From Vogesella sp. XCS3 (lineage in GTDB: Bacteria; Pseudomonadota; Gammaproteobacteria; Burkholderiales; Chromobacteriaceae), in contig NZ_CP085530.1 in the NCBI RefSeq assembly GCF_020616155.1, forward strand, positions 263,501 to 327,500: a stretch of DNA of 64,000 bases, in the 5' to 3' direction. The notes below the pieces were generated by a model. It ran no database searches and was not told where the DNA came from. It saw only the letters and a list, made by a program, of their open reading frames with translations. Positions 23,053-31,780 of the stretch are shown one piece after another. Every line of letters begins with the position of its first letter. Position 1 is the stretch's first letter. The translations under genes were made by a program, and so were the position numbers.

Positions 23053-24552
23053 TTATTTCAGCGAGATGGTGGTTTGTACCTTGCCGCTGCTGGCGTCGTC
23101 GTCAAACCAGCGGCTGGTAACGGTCTTGGTCTGGGTATAGAACAGCACCACTTGCTTGCCGTACGGGCCCAGGTCGCCCAGCTTGGACGCGCGCGAGCCG
23201 GTAAAACTGAACAGCGGCACCGGCACCGGAATCGGCACGTTGACGCCCACCTGGCCCACGTCGATGTCTTCCTGGAAGCGGCGGGCGGCGGCGCCGCTCT
23301 GGGTAAAGATGGCGGTGCCGTTACCGTTGGGGTTGGCGTTGATCAGCTCGATGGCCTCGTCCAGCGTGTCGGCGGCCATCAGGCACAGTACCGGGCCGAA
23401 GATCTCTTGCTCGTAGATGCTCATGCCGGGCTGTACACCACTAAAGATGGTGGGGCCCACAAAGTTGCCTGCCGGGTAGCCGGCCACGCTGACATCGCGG
23501 CCATCCAGTGCCAGGGTGGCGCCGTCGGCCACGCCGCGTTCGATCAGGCCGTGGATGCGCTCGCGCGCAGCGCAGCTGATTACCGGGCCTAGGTCCGGGT
23601 TGTCGATGCCGGCGCCCACGCGCAGGCTTTGTGCCTTGGCCACCAGGTCCGGCAGCCACTGCTGTGCTTCGCCCACCAGAATGGCCACGCTCAGCGCCAT
23701 GCAGCGCTGGCCGGCGGCGCCAAAGGCGGCACCGGTGAGCTGGTTCAGCGCTTGTTCCTTGTTTGCGTCGGGCATGACTACCGCGTGGTTTTTGGCACCC
23801 ATCATGCATTGCACGCGTTTGCCGGCCAGGCTGGCACGGTTGTACACGTGGGTGCCCACGCGGGTGGAGCCGACAAAGCTGATGGCCTTGATGTCGGGGT
23901 GATCGCACAGCGCGTTCACCACGTCCGGCCCGCCATGCACCACATTCAGCACGCCTGCCGGTACGCCGGCCTGCAGCGCCAGCTCCACCAGCCGCATGGT
24001 GACCAGCGGGTCTTGCTCGGATGGCTTCAGCACGAAGGTGTTGCCGGTAGCGATGGCCATGGGGAACATCCACAGCGGAATCATGGCCGGGAAGTTGAAC
24101 GGGGTAATGCCGGCGCACACGCCCAGCGGCTGCATCACGGTGTAGGTGTCCACGCCGCCGGCCACGTTTTCGGCGTACTCGCCCAGCTGCAGGGTGCCGA
24201 TGTTGGCCGCATGCTCCACCACCTCCAGCCCGCGGAAGATGTCGCCCTCGGCGTCGGCCAGCGTTTTGCCCTGTTCGGCGGTGAGCAGGGCGGCCAGCTC
24301 TTTCATGTGCTCGCGGATCAGCTGCTGTAGCTTCAGGAAGATGCGGGCGCGGGTGCCGATGGGGGTTTTCTTCCAGTGCTTGAACGCGGCCTTGCCGGCT
24401 GTAATGGCGGCAGCTACCTCGTCGGCGGTGGCCATCGGCACGCGCGCCAGCGCCTCTTGAGTGGCCGGGTTCACGACCTCACGCCATTCGGTAGTACGCG
24501 ACTCGACAAATTCGCCGCCGATCAGCAGCTTGACGGTGGGCAGGTGCGACAT
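23053..24552 (-). CDS. mmsA: CoA-acylating methylmalonate-semialdehyde dehydrogenase
   Basis: This 499-residue aldehyde dehydrogenase converts methylmalonate semialdehyde to propionyl-CoA, the last step of valine degradation. The nucleophile is Cys284 in [14 protein letters not shown], which carries the MmsA-type neighbourhood; the cofactor region [16 protein letters not shown] (about 149-164) and FVGSTRVG are also present. It has an AGGAG site nine bases upstream and heads the minus-strand run mmsA, acyl-CoA dehydrogenase, hydratase, hydrolase, mmsB. A LiuR-type operator lies 40 bases upstream of its start. Confidence 0.94.
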   Translation of the reverse strand: MSHLPTVKLLIGGEFVESRTTEWREVVNPATQEALARVPMATADEVAAAITAGKAAFKHWKKTPIGTRARIFLKLQQLIREHMKELAALLTAEQGKTLADAEGDIFRGLEVVEHAANIGTLQLGEYAENVAGGVDTYTVMQPLGVCAGITPFNFPAMIPLWMFPMAIATGNTFVLKPSEQDPLVTMRLVELALQAGVPAGVLNVVHGGPDVVNALCDHPDIKAISFVGSTRVGTHVYNRASLAGKRVQCMMGAKNHAVVMPDANKEQALNQLTGAAFGAAGQRCMALSVAILVGEAQQWLPDLVAKAQSLRVGAGIDNPDLGPVISCAARERIHGLIERGVADGATLALDGRDVSVAGYPAGNFVGPTIFSGVQPGMSIYEQEIFGPVLCLMAADTLDEAIELINANPNGNGTAIFTQSGAAARRFQEDIDVGQVGVNVPIPVPVPLFSFTGSRASKLGDLGPYGKQVVLFYTQTKTVTSRWFDDDASSGKVQTTISLK

Positions 24553-24590
24553 GGTGTTCTCCTGTGTGGCCGTGTGGGCACGGTTTTAGT

Positions 24591-24606
24591 GTTCGTTAAC
24601 GTAAAC
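24591..24606. promoter_or_regulatory. LiuR-type operator (imperfect) upstream of mmsA
   Basis: GTTCGTTAACGTAAAC matches the right half and centre of the perfect palindrome found at 25700 and 27233 and continues into CGTCAA. It lies about 40 bases upstream of mmsA, so a repressor bound here would cover its promoter. Confidence 0.65.
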
Positions 24607-24806
24607 GTCAATTGAGCATCAAATTAAAGCAAGTGCTTGGTTTTTTCCATCCTGCATGTTGGCCGCACGCGGAAAACACTGTTCTTGTGGCGGTAGTGGT
24701 ACAGCCGGGGGCGTACTGCAATCGATTGCTCGCCCGGCTTTGATGCGTGGTTACTGCCTGGTGGCAAGGGTGGGGGCGGGCTATGCCGCCCCAGGTGGTT
24801 TTCTGC

Positions 24807-25655
24807 TTAATACGCGTAAAAGCCCTTGCCGCTCTTGCGCCCCAGTTGGCCGGCCGCCACCAGCTGCACCAGTAGCGGGCAGGCGCGGTACTTGGAGTCG
24901 CGGAACTCGCGGTACAGGATGTCCATGATGGACAGGCAGGTATCCAGGCCGATCAGGTCGGCCAGCGCCAGCGGGCCGATGGGGTGGTTCATGCCCAGCT
25001 TCATTACGGTGTCGATGTCTTCGGCGCTGGCCAGGTTTTCATACAGCACAAAGGCGGCCTCGTTGATCATTGGCATCAGTACACGGTTGGACACAAAGCC
25101 GGCGCCGTCTTTTACGGTGACTGGCGTCTTGCCCAGTTCCAGGCTTAGGGCGTGGATGCGGGCGTGGGTGTCGTCGCTGGTTTGCAGGGCGCGGATGATT
25201 TCCACCAGCTGCATCACCGGTACCGGGTTCATGAAGTGCATGCCAATCACGCGCTCCGGCTTTTTCACCCACGAGGCGATGGTGGTCAGCGAGATGGACG
25301 AGGTATTGGACGCCAGAATGGTGTCGGCGGGTACCGCGTCGGCCAGTTGGCGGAAAATCTGTTCCTTGGTTTGCGCGTTTTCGGTGGCGGCTTCTACCAC
25401 CAGCTCGCAGCCGGCCAGTTCGGCAAGCTGGGTGCTGCCGCGGATGCGCGACAGTACTGATACCGCCTCGTTGTCGTTGAATACGCCTTTTTTTACCAGC
25501 CGGCTGAGGCTGCTGCTGATGGCGGCCAGGCCACGGTCCAGCGCGGCTTGCGATACGTCTGTCAGGATGACGTTAAAGCCTGCCTGGGCAAAAACCTGGG
25601 CAATACCGTTACCCATGGTGCCGGCGCCTACCACGCCTACGATGCGGGATGTCAT
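24807..25655 (-). CDS. 3-hydroxyacyl-CoA (3-hydroxybutyryl-CoA) dehydrogenase
   Basis: This 282-residue NAD-dependent enzyme oxidises L-3-hydroxyacyl-CoA. It starts with the Rossmann motif GAGTMGNGIAQVFA, includes NTSSISLT and the catalytic His in GMHFMNPVP, and has the C-terminal helical domain with GLVSNR-like GFVSNRVLMP. The start at 25655 has AAGGAGAG upstream; the frame extends nine codons farther without a better site. It is transcribed divergently from liuR, with a perfect operator between them. Together with the thiolase at 27275 it completes short-chain beta-oxidation. Confidence 0.9.
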   Translation of the reverse strand: MTSRIVGVVGAGTMGNGIAQVFAQAGFNVILTDVSQAALDRGLAAISSSLSRLVKKGVFNDNEAVSVLSRIRGSTQLAELAGCELVVEAATENAQTKEQIFRQLADAVPADTILASNTSSISLTTIASWVKKPERVIGMHFMNPVPVMQLVEIIRALQTSDDTHARIHALSLELGKTPVTVKDGAGFVSNRVLMPMINEAAFVLYENLASAEDIDTVMKLGMNHPIGPLALADLIGLDTCLSIMDILYREFRDSKYRACPLLVQLVAAGQLGRKSGKGFYAY

Positions 25656-25699
25656 TGCTTGCTCTCCTTGCGGTGTTGCCAATCTGGCGATAAGTTTCA

Positions 25700-25717
25700 G
25701 TTTACGTTAACGTAAAC
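25700..25717. promoter_or_regulatory. LiuR operator, perfect 18-bp palindrome
   Basis: GTTTACGTTAACGTAAAC is a perfect palindrome between the divergent hydroxyacyl-CoA dehydrogenase and liuR genes. The same 18 bases recur at 27233-27250. MerR-family LiuR proteins are known to bind palindromes of this kind in branched-chain amino acid catabolic promoters. Confidence 0.8.
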
Positions 25718-25793
25718 ATGTTGACCATGACAAGCAAGCCATGTTTCGGTTTGTTGCGGTGGCTAGCCGGCGGGGTGCTGGCTTGGCGCTGCC

Positions 25794-25805
25794 GTATTAC
25801 AATAC
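25794..25805 (+). promoter_or_regulatory. Candidate autoregulatory element before liuR
   Basis: GTATT-AC-AATAC is an inverted repeat about 48 bases upstream of the GTG start of liuR. Its centre contains TACAAT, a -10-like hexamer. It differs from the LiuR palindrome, so it may simply be the liuR promoter. Confidence 0.3.
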
Positions 25806-25852
25806 TGCAACGCTTCATTGGCTATTCCGCCCGTATATCATCAGGAGACGAC

Positions 25853-26257
25853 GTGACTGCAGCAGCAGACCGCACATTCAGTATTTCCGAGTTGGCGCAG
25901 GAGTTCGACGTCACTACACGCGCTATCCGCTTTTACGAGTCGGAAGGGCTGCTCACCCCGGAGCGCCAGGGCCAGCGCCGCATCTATTCGCGCCGCGACC
26001 GCGTGCGGCTGATGCTGACGCTACGCGGCAAGCGCATCGGCTTGTCGCTGCTGGAAATCCGCGAGCTGTTCGAGCTGTACGATGCGGCCAACAACGACGA
26101 GCCGCAGCTCACGAAATTTGTCGATATCCTCACTCGCCGCGAACAGCAGCTGACGCAGCAGATGCAGGATATCCAGCTGGTGTTGCGCGAAATCGGCCAA
26201 TTGAAGGCGCAGTGCGAGCACTGGATGGAAAAGCGTAGCGGCGGGCTGCCGGAATAA
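25853..26257 (+). CDS. liuR: MerR-family transcriptional regulator LiuR
   Basis: This 134-residue regulator has the MerR winged helix near its N-terminus (FSISELAQEFDVTTRAIRFYES, with the LLTPERQGQRRIYSRRD wing) and a long dimerisation helix (about 70-125). No metal-binding cysteine pattern is seen; the single Cys is near the C-terminus. LiuR represses leucine/isovalerate and related acyl-CoA genes in many proteobacteria and responds to CoA intermediates. The start is a GTG at 25853 with CAGGAGA four bases upstream; the frame is open 45 codons farther back but that part is not MerR-like. Three matching operators lie nearby. Confidence 0.88.
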   Translation: MTAAADRTFSISELAQEFDVTTRAIRFYESEGLLTPERQGQRRIYSRRDRVRLMLTLRGKRIGLSLLEIRELFELYDAANNDEPQLTKFVDILTRREQQLTQQMQDIQLVLREIGQLKAQCEHWMEKRSGGLPE

Positions 26258-26290
26258 GCCCGCCTGTTTTTGTCGGGCCGGCATGTCAAA

Positions 26291-26317
26291 AGCCGCAGCG
26301 TCTGCTGCGGCTTTTTT
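26291..26317 (+). terminator. Rho-independent terminator of liuR
   Basis: AGCCGCAG (26291-26298) pairs with CTGCGGCT (26305-26312) around a 6-nt loop, followed by a run of T. Confidence 0.85.
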
Positions 26318-26351
26318 ACGGTGACAGCCATGGAGCCATGGCTGTTGATGG

Positions 26352-26665
26352 TCAGCTTTGCTGCTGTTGCCAGTGCTGCATTTCTTGCTCGATAAAGTGA
26401 TTGACCAGGTCTGAAAACAAGCGTTCGATGGCGTCCGCATTCAGGCCTTCCTGTTCGGCCCACTGTCGACGCTGTGCCAGCATGGCGGCAAAGCGTTCGG
26501 GGCGCGTACAGCGGTGGCGGATGTCTTGAACTTGGCCGCTGCCAGAACGTATTGGTAGCGTTGGCCGATAAGGTGAACCACCGCCCGGTCAAGCAAGTCG
26601 ATTTCGGCGCGGATGTCATCCATATTGCTGCATTGTTCGGGCCTGAGCTTGTTGTCGATTTGCAT
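26352..26665 (-). pseudogene. Chorismate mutase / isochorismate pyruvate-lyase (PchB-like), frameshifted
   Basis: From ATG 26665 the frame reads MDDIRAEIDLLDRAVVHLIGQR and AAAKFKTSATAVRAP, a good AroQ-type chorismate mutase helix 1 and loop most like PchB. At about 26497-26500 one base is missing: a G inserted in CCGAAC would restore APERFAAML and the continuation QRRQWAEQEGLNADAIERL...HFIEQEMQHWQQ, ending at 26352. Without it translation runs out of frame. It is either a pseudogene caused by a 1-base deletion or a sequencing error. Intact, the product would be about 104 residues. No other salicylate or siderophore biosynthesis gene is adjacent. Confidence 0.75.
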
Positions 26666-26689
26666 GCTTTCCCCCTTGCGGCTTTCTGT

Positions 26690-27094
26690 TTATACGGCTT
26701 GATCTTCCGCCTCGTGGCACGCCACGCACAGCTTGTTGCCGTCCGGGTCGCGAAAGTAGGCGCCGTAGTAATGCGGGTGGTAGTGCGGCCGCAGGCCGGG
26801 GGCGCCTTCGCAGCGGCCGCCGTGCGCCAGCGCAGCCTGGTGGGCGGCGTCTACCTGGCTGCGAGTGGCCGCCAGCAGGGCGATGGTCTGGCCGTTGCCC
26901 GGGGTGGCAGCCTTGCCGTCCAGCGGCTTACCGATCAGTAGCAGCGGGCGCGGGCCGGGTTCGCTTTGCCAGCCTGCCCACGGGCGGGACGGGTCGCAAA
27001 AGCGTTCGCGAATGCCCAGCGCCTGCATCAGCGGGCGATAGAAGGCGAGGGCGCGGTCGAAGTCATTGATGCCGATGCAGATATGCGAAAACAT
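26690..27094 (-). CDS. VOC-family (glyoxalase/dioxygenase-fold) protein
   Basis: This 134-residue protein has the beta-alpha-beta-beta-beta repeats of the vicinal-oxygen-chelate fold. It starts FSHICIGINDFDRALAFYRPLM and ends YYGAYFRDPDGNKLCVACHE, where the final Glu and the N-terminal His5 are usual metal ligands. Similar proteins include glyoxalase I-like and bleomycin-resistance-like enzymes; the substrate cannot be read from the sequence. It lies 24 bases upstream of the chorismate mutase-like remnant on the same strand, so the two may once have been co-transcribed. Confidence 0.8.
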   Translation of the reverse strand: MFSHICIGINDFDRALAFYRPLMQALGIRERFCDPSRPWAGWQSEPGPRPLLLIGKPLDGKAATPGNGQTIALLAATRSQVDAAHQAALAHGGRCEGAPGLRPHYHPHYYGAYFRDPDGNKLCVACHEAEDQAV

Positions 27095-27232
27095 GCGGTC
27101 TCCTGTATGGCTGGGCGGGTGGGCTGTCTGGCCGGGTGTAGGGTGGTGCGGCCAACTCAGGTCATGATGATGCCATTCATGCTGCGGTGTCTACGCCACA
27201 GCGCGCCGTGTCGGGCTTGAAATGACTGCCTT

Positions 27233-27250
27233 GTTTACGTTAACGTAAAC
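27233..27250. promoter_or_regulatory. LiuR operator, perfect 18-bp palindrome, upstream of the thiolase
   Basis: GTTTACGTTAACGTAAAC, identical to 25700-25717, ends 24 bases before the thiolase start and just upstream of its GGAGG ribosome site. Binding here should control the thiolase and probably the following acyl-CoA dehydrogenase. Confidence 0.8.
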
Positions 27251-27274
27251 GTTATACAACCGGAGGCGTGAATC

Positions 27275-28459
27275 ATGCACAAGGAAGCGATCGTAATTGT
27301 CGGTATGGCCCGTACGGCCATGGGTGGGTTTCAGGGCATGTTTGCCAGCCAGAGCGCCAGCGACCTGGGTGCGGTAGCCATTCGCGCTGCGGTAGAGCGT
27401 GCCGGCATTGCCCCCGATACCGTAGAAGAGGTAATCATGGGCTGCGTACTGCCTGCCGGGCAGGGCCAGGCGCCAGCGCGCCAGGCGGCCATCAAGGGCG
27501 GGCTGCCACTGGGGGCGGGTGCCACCACCATCAACAAGATGTGCGGCTCCGGCATGAAGGCGCTGATGCTGGCCAATGACCTGTTGAAAGCCGGTGCGGT
27601 CAACGTCATGGTGGCCGGTGGCATGGAAAGCATGAGCAATGCCCCGTATGTGATCCCGAAAGCGCGTGGTGGCCTGCGCCTGGGTCACGGCGAGATCAAG
27701 GACCATATGTTCCTCGATGGCCTGGAAGACGCCTACGACAAAGGCAAGCTGATGGGTGTGTTTGCCGAGGCTTGTGCTGACAAATACGACTTTAGCCGCG
27801 CCGCGCAGGACGAGTACGCCATTACTTCGCTGACCCGCGCGCAGCAGGCTATTACCAGCGGTGCCTTTGCCGGCGAGATTGCGCCTGTCACCATTAGTGG
27901 CCGCAAGGGCGACGAGGTCGTGAGCGTGGACGAGCAGCCGCTGAAGGCCAACCTGGACAAGATCCCCACGCTGAAACCGGCTTTCCGCAAGGACGGCACC
28001 GTGACACCGGCCAACGCCAGCTCCATTTCCGACGGTGCCGCCGCGCTGGTGCTGATGCGTGAAAGCGATGCGCTGGCGCAGGGCCTGACCCCGCTGGCGC
28101 GTATTGTTGGCCACAGCACCCACGCGCATGAGCCGGCGTGGTTCTCTACCGCCCCGGTGGGTGCCATGCAGAAGCTGTTTGCCAAAACCGGCTGGACGGC
28201 GGACGACGTAGACCTGTTCGAGATCAACGAAGCCTTTGCCGTGGTGACCATGGCTGCCATGCACGACCTGGGTCTGCCGCACGCAAAAGTCAACGTCAAC
28301 GGCGGTGCCTGCGCGCTGGGCCACCCGATTGGCGCCTCTGGCGCCCGCATCGTGGTATCGCTGATCGCAGCGCTGCAGGCGCGCGGCGGCAAGCGCGGCG
28401 TGGCCAGCCTGTGTATCGGCGGCGGCGAAGCCACCGCCTTGGCGGTAGAGCTGGTTTAA
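27275..28459 (+). CDS. Acetyl-CoA acetyltransferase (thiolase)
   Basis: This 394-residue thiolase condenses or cleaves acetoacetyl-CoA-type substrates. The acyl-accepting nucleophile is Cys90 in INKMCGSGMKA; NEAFAV with its oxyanion Asn and CALGHPIGASG with His and the second Cys are near the C-terminus. A GGAGG site precedes the ATG. Being under a LiuR operator and next to hydroxyacyl-CoA and acyl-CoA dehydrogenases, it most likely acts in degradation, although the same enzyme type (PhaA) can supply polyhydroxybutyrate synthesis. Confidence 0.92.
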   Translation: MHKEAIVIVGMARTAMGGFQGMFASQSASDLGAVAIRAAVERAGIAPDTVEEVIMGCVLPAGQGQAPARQAAIKGGLPLGAGATTINKMCGSGMKALMLANDLLKAGAVNVMVAGGMESMSNAPYVIPKARGGLRLGHGEIKDHMFLDGLEDAYDKGKLMGVFAEACADKYDFSRAAQDEYAITSLTRAQQAITSGAFAGEIAPVTISGRKGDEVVSVDEQPLKANLDKIPTLKPAFRKDGTVTPANASSISDGAAALVLMRESDALAQGLTPLARIVGHSTHAHEPAWFSTAPVGAMQKLFAKTGWTADDVDLFEINEAFAVVTMAAMHDLGLPHAKVNVNGGACALGHPIGASGARIVVSLIAALQARGGKRGVASLCIGGGEATALAVELV

Positions 28460-28467
28460 CTAGGCGC

Positions 28468-28580
28468 TGGCCACGGAAGACACGTTAGGCTTTTTTAGCC
28501 ATGCAATTGACGGAATATGCCGAAGCGGTGGCGTTTGCGTTGGCTTTTCGTCTGTGGTTTTCGTGTTTTTCGTGGCAAAC
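28468..28580. repeat. CACGGA/TTTCGTG spacer repeat between thiolase and acyl-CoA dehydrogenase
   Basis: The spacer starts GGCCACGGAAGACACG and ends GTTTTCGTGTTTTTCGTGGC, again an inverted arrangement of the word family at 21358-21773. It would fold into a long imperfect hairpin with the intervening 80 bases as loop. Confidence 0.55.
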
Positions 28581-28647
28581 GGGCTTGGCCTTGGCCCGCA
28601 AAGGCAGGCTTGGCCGCTATCAGGCATAGATAAGCAAAGGAATCAGC

Positions 28648-29790
28648 ATGTTGCTGACAACAGAACAAGAACAGGTTGTGGACGCGGTACGCCGCTTTGT
28701 GGCAAGCGAGGTGGCGCCGCATGCGGCAGCGTGGGACCGTGAGCATACCTTTCCGCGCCAGGCGCTGAGCGGCCTGGGCGAGCTGGGCTGCTTTGGCCTG
28801 ACCGTGTCGCCAGACTGGGACGGCGCCGGCTTCGATTACCTGACGCTGGCGGCGGTCATCGAAGAAATCGCCGCCGGTGACGGCGCGCTGTCCACCATTA
28901 TCTCGGTGATCAACTCGGTGGGCTGCGGCCCGATCGAGCGCTTTGGCAACGACTGGCAGAAAGACACCTTTCTGCGCCGCATCGCCCGTGGCGAGTGGGT
29001 GTCGGCGTTCTGCCTGACCGAGCCGGACGCAGGGTCTGATGCGGCCAACCTGCGCAGCCGTGCCGTGCGCGACGGCGACGATTACGTCCTCAACGGTGTG
29101 AAGCAGTTCATCACCAATGGCAAGCACGCCGACGTCGCCATCGTGTTTGCGGTGACTGACCCGGTAGCCGGCAAGAAGGGTATCAGCGCCTTTCTGGTGC
29201 CCACCGCTACGCCAGGCTACACCGTGGCCAAAGTGGAAGACAAAATGGGCCAGCACGCGTCCGATACCTGCCAGATCGTGTTCGATAACGTGCGGGTGCC
29301 GGCCAGCCACCGTTTGGGGGCGGAAGGCGAGGGCTACAAGATCGCGCTGGCCAATCTGGAATCCGGCCGCATCGGCATTGCTGCGCAGTGCCTGGGCATG
29401 GCGCGGGCAGCGCTGGAGTTTGCCACCCGCTACGCCACCGAGCGCCACACCTTTGGCCAGCCCATCATCCGCCACCAGGCGGTGGGTTTCCGTCTGGCCG
29501 AGGCGGCGGCACGGCTGGAGGCGGCCCGCCAGCTGGTGTGGCACGCCGCCGCGCTGAAAGACGCCGGCAAGCCCTGCCTGAAGGAGTCCAGCATGGCCAA
29601 GCTGATGGCCTCGGAAATGGCCGAGGCGGTGTGCTCGGCAGCCATCCAGACGCTGGGCGGCTACGGCTACCTGAGCGACTACCCGGTGGAGCGCATCTAC
29701 CGCGACGTGCGCGTGGCGCAGATTTACGAAGGCACGTCGGACGTGCAGAAGCTGGTGATTGCGCGGGCGCTGGAAGACGCGTTGCGCTAA
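28648..29790 (+). CDS. Acyl-CoA dehydrogenase
   Basis: This 380-residue flavoprotein carries FCLTEPDAGSDAANLRSRA, the FAD/substrate loop, YATERHTFGQPIIRHQAVGF, QTLGGYGYLSDYPVER and the catalytic Glu in IYEGTSDVQKL, the pattern of short-chain and methyl-branched acyl-CoA dehydrogenases. It is a paralogue of the gene at 21774. Its partner thiolase and LiuR site suggest a substrate from isoleucine or short-chain fatty acid breakdown (2-methylbutyryl- or butyryl-CoA), which sequence alone cannot decide. AAAGGA lies seven bases before the ATG. Confidence 0.88.
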   Translation: MLLTTEQEQVVDAVRRFVASEVAPHAAAWDREHTFPRQALSGLGELGCFGLTVSPDWDGAGFDYLTLAAVIEEIAAGDGALSTIISVINSVGCGPIERFGNDWQKDTFLRRIARGEWVSAFCLTEPDAGSDAANLRSRAVRDGDDYVLNGVKQFITNGKHADVAIVFAVTDPVAGKKGISAFLVPTATPGYTVAKVEDKMGQHASDTCQIVFDNVRVPASHRLGAEGEGYKIALANLESGRIGIAAQCLGMARAALEFATRYATERHTFGQPIIRHQAVGFRLAEAAARLEAARQLVWHAAALKDAGKPCLKESSMAKLMASEMAEAVCSAAIQTLGGYGYLSDYPVERIYRDVRVAQIYEGTSDVQKLVIARALEDALR

Positions 29791-29828
29791 GCCCCGCGCG
29801 GGCGGCCGGGGTTGGCCGCAGGCAGCAG

Positions 29829-29856
29829 CAAGGGCCGGTGCACGCACCGGCCCTTG
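29829..29856. terminator. Strong hairpin between convergent genes
   Basis: CAAGGGCCGGTGC (29829-29841) pairs with GCACCGGCCCTTG (29844-29856), a 13-bp stem with a 2-base centre. It lacks T runs on either side. A GTTGGCCGCA word lies just before it (29811) and a one-mismatch reverse copy just after (29881). Confidence 0.65.
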
Positions 29857-29878
29857 TGTCGTTCAGCCCCGGCTACGC

Positions 29879-31636
29879 TCAGCGGCCAACCTTGTCTAGT
29901 GAGGCGGCAAAGTCGCCAGCGTCCTGGTAGCCGATGACTTTGTGCACCAGCTCGCCCTTCGCACTGTACAGCATGATGCCAGGCGGGCCGTACAGGCCAA
30001 AACGCTGCAGTAGCGCCTGGTGCTCGGCGTTGTTGGCGGTGACGTCGGCCTGCAGCAGGCGCAGCTTGCCCATGCGGGCGGCAATAGCCGGGTCGCGGAA
30101 GGTGGTTTCTTCCATCTCGATGCAGCTCACACACCAGTCGGCGTAGAAGTCCAGCAGTACCGGCTGGCCGGCGGCTTTGGCCTGCGCCAGCGCAGCGTCC
30201 AGCTCGGCGCTATTGGCAATGCGCTGGAACGCCGGCTTGGCAGCCAGCTGGCCTTGCCAGATACCGGCCAGCGGCAAGCGTGGTGATGGCGCGCCGGTGG
30301 CGGCTCCCACGATTTGTAGCAGCCCGGCCAGCGCCAGCGCGGCAGCGATCAGGCGCACCAGCCAGCGCCCGGCGCCGCGAGGTGTCGGCCGTTGCCGGCT
30401 CAGCAGCAGCGACCACGCGCTGCCCAGCGCCAGCGCGGCCCACAGCAGCATGGTCAGCCATACCGGCAGGAAGGGACCGGCCATCCAGATGGCCACGCCC
30501 AGCATTACCACGCCGAAGGTGTATTTCACCTGCTGCATCCAGGCGCCGGCGCGCGGCAGGATGTGGCCGCCAAAGGTGCCCACCAGCAGCAGCGGCAGGC
30601 CCAGGCCCATTGCCATGGCGTACAGCGCGGCACCACCCAGCACTGCGTCGCCGGTCTGGCCGATGTAGCCCAGCGCCAGCGCCAGTGGTGGCGCCACGCA
30701 CGGGCCTACCAAGAGTGCCGACAAGGCGCCCATGGTAAACACGCTGGCCAGGCGGCCGCCGCCCAGCTTATTGCTCTGGTTGGCCAGCCGGCTTTGCAGC
30801 GCCGACGGCAGCTGGATGGTAATCAGGTCGAACATGCCCAGCGCAAAAACCACCATCAGCGCGCTGGCCGCCAGAATCACCACCGGCTGCTGTAGCCAGA
30901 CGGTGAGCAGGCTGCCGGTTTTGCCTGCCACAACGCCGACGGCAGTGTAGGTAAGTGCCAGACCCTGCACGTAGGCCAGGGTCAGCACAAAGCCGCGTGT
31001 CTTGTTAAGGCGGCTACCCTGGCCGGCCACCATGCTGGAAACAATCGGCAGCAGCGGGTACATGCAGGCGGTAAACGCCATGCCGATACCGGCCAGCAGG
31101 AAGGTGAGCAGTGTGCCCAGCCATTGCTGGCGGCTGAGCGTTGGCGCGTTCTCGTCTGAGGTGGCGGCCGGGCTGAGCCAGTCTGCCAGCCGGCCGTCGC
31201 CAGGCTTCAGCTTGTGGGTGTAGGGCGGGTAGCACAGGCCGGCGTCGGCACAGCCCTGTATGGTGGCGAGCAGTGTGAAGTTATCTGGCAGGGCGGCCGC
31301 CGTGATCGGCACGGTAAAGGTCACACGCTGGTGGTATACCTGTTGCAAGCCAAAGTACGGGTCCTGTTTGGTCTCGCCGGTGGGCAGCTGTGGCGTACCC
31401 AGCAGGCCGGCCGGTTCGCTGACAATACGGGTGCGGTCGCGGTACAGGTAGTAGCCTGGTGCAATGTTCACGTGTACCAGCAGCTGCTGGCCTTGTTGCT
31501 CCAGCCGGGCGGCAAAGGCTTTTTCGGGGGGGAGCAGGTCGTTCGGGTCCAGTGCGCTGGCCGGCAGGGCGGCAAACAGCAACAGCAAGGGGAACAGCCA
31601 GTGAAACAGACGCGACAATGCGGGCATGATGGGCAT
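29879..31636 (-). CDS. dsbD: Thiol:disulfide interchange protein DsbD
   Basis: This membrane protein of about 585 residues moves electrons from cytoplasmic thioredoxin to periplasmic partners such as DsbC and cytochrome c maturation proteins. A signal sequence (LFPLLLLFAALPASA) leads into the periplasmic n-domain with the Cys pair in GCADAGLCYPP; eight membrane segments carry the Cys in FTACMYPLLP and VGPCVAPPL; the C-terminal thioredoxin-like domain has WCVSC. The start is uncertain: ATG 31636 or 31627 both give a normal signal peptide, while the frame is open up to 31711 without one. Confidence 0.93.
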   Translation of the reverse strand: MPIMPALSRLFHWLFPLLLLFAALPASALDPNDLLPPEKAFAARLEQQGQQLLVHVNIAPGYYLYRDRTRIVSEPAGLLGTPQLPTGETKQDPYFGLQQVYHQRVTFTVPITAAALPDNFTLLATIQGCADAGLCYPPYTHKLKPGDGRLADWLSPAATSDENAPTLSRQQWLGTLLTFLLAGIGMAFTACMYPLLPIVSSMVAGQGSRLNKTRGFVLTLAYVQGLALTYTAVGVVAGKTGSLLTVWLQQPVVILAASALMVVFALGMFDLITIQLPSALQSRLANQSNKLGGGRLASVFTMGALSALLVGPCVAPPLALALGYIGQTGDAVLGGAALYAMAMGLGLPLLLVGTFGGHILPRAGAWMQQVKYTFGVVMLGVAIWMAGPFLPVWLTMLLWAALALGSAWSLLLSRQRPTPRGAGRWLVRLIAAALALAGLLQIVGAATGAPSPRLPLAGIWQGQLAAKPAFQRIANSAELDAALAQAKAAGQPVLLDFYADWCVSCIEMEETTFRDPAIAARMGKLRLLQADVTANNAEHQALLQRFGLYGPPGIMLYSAKGELVHKVIGYQDAGDFAASLDKVGR

Positions 31637-31780
31637 GGGCAGGCAAGTAAACAAGGGGTAGACCACACCGGTAAGGCGGTGTTCCAGCGGGCTGCAGCTT
31701 ATCACAGCCACCGTGGTCGCGTGGCGATTGGCATTTAAACGAGTGTTTGCTTATGCTAATGTCGCGTCAGAGGAGAACCT

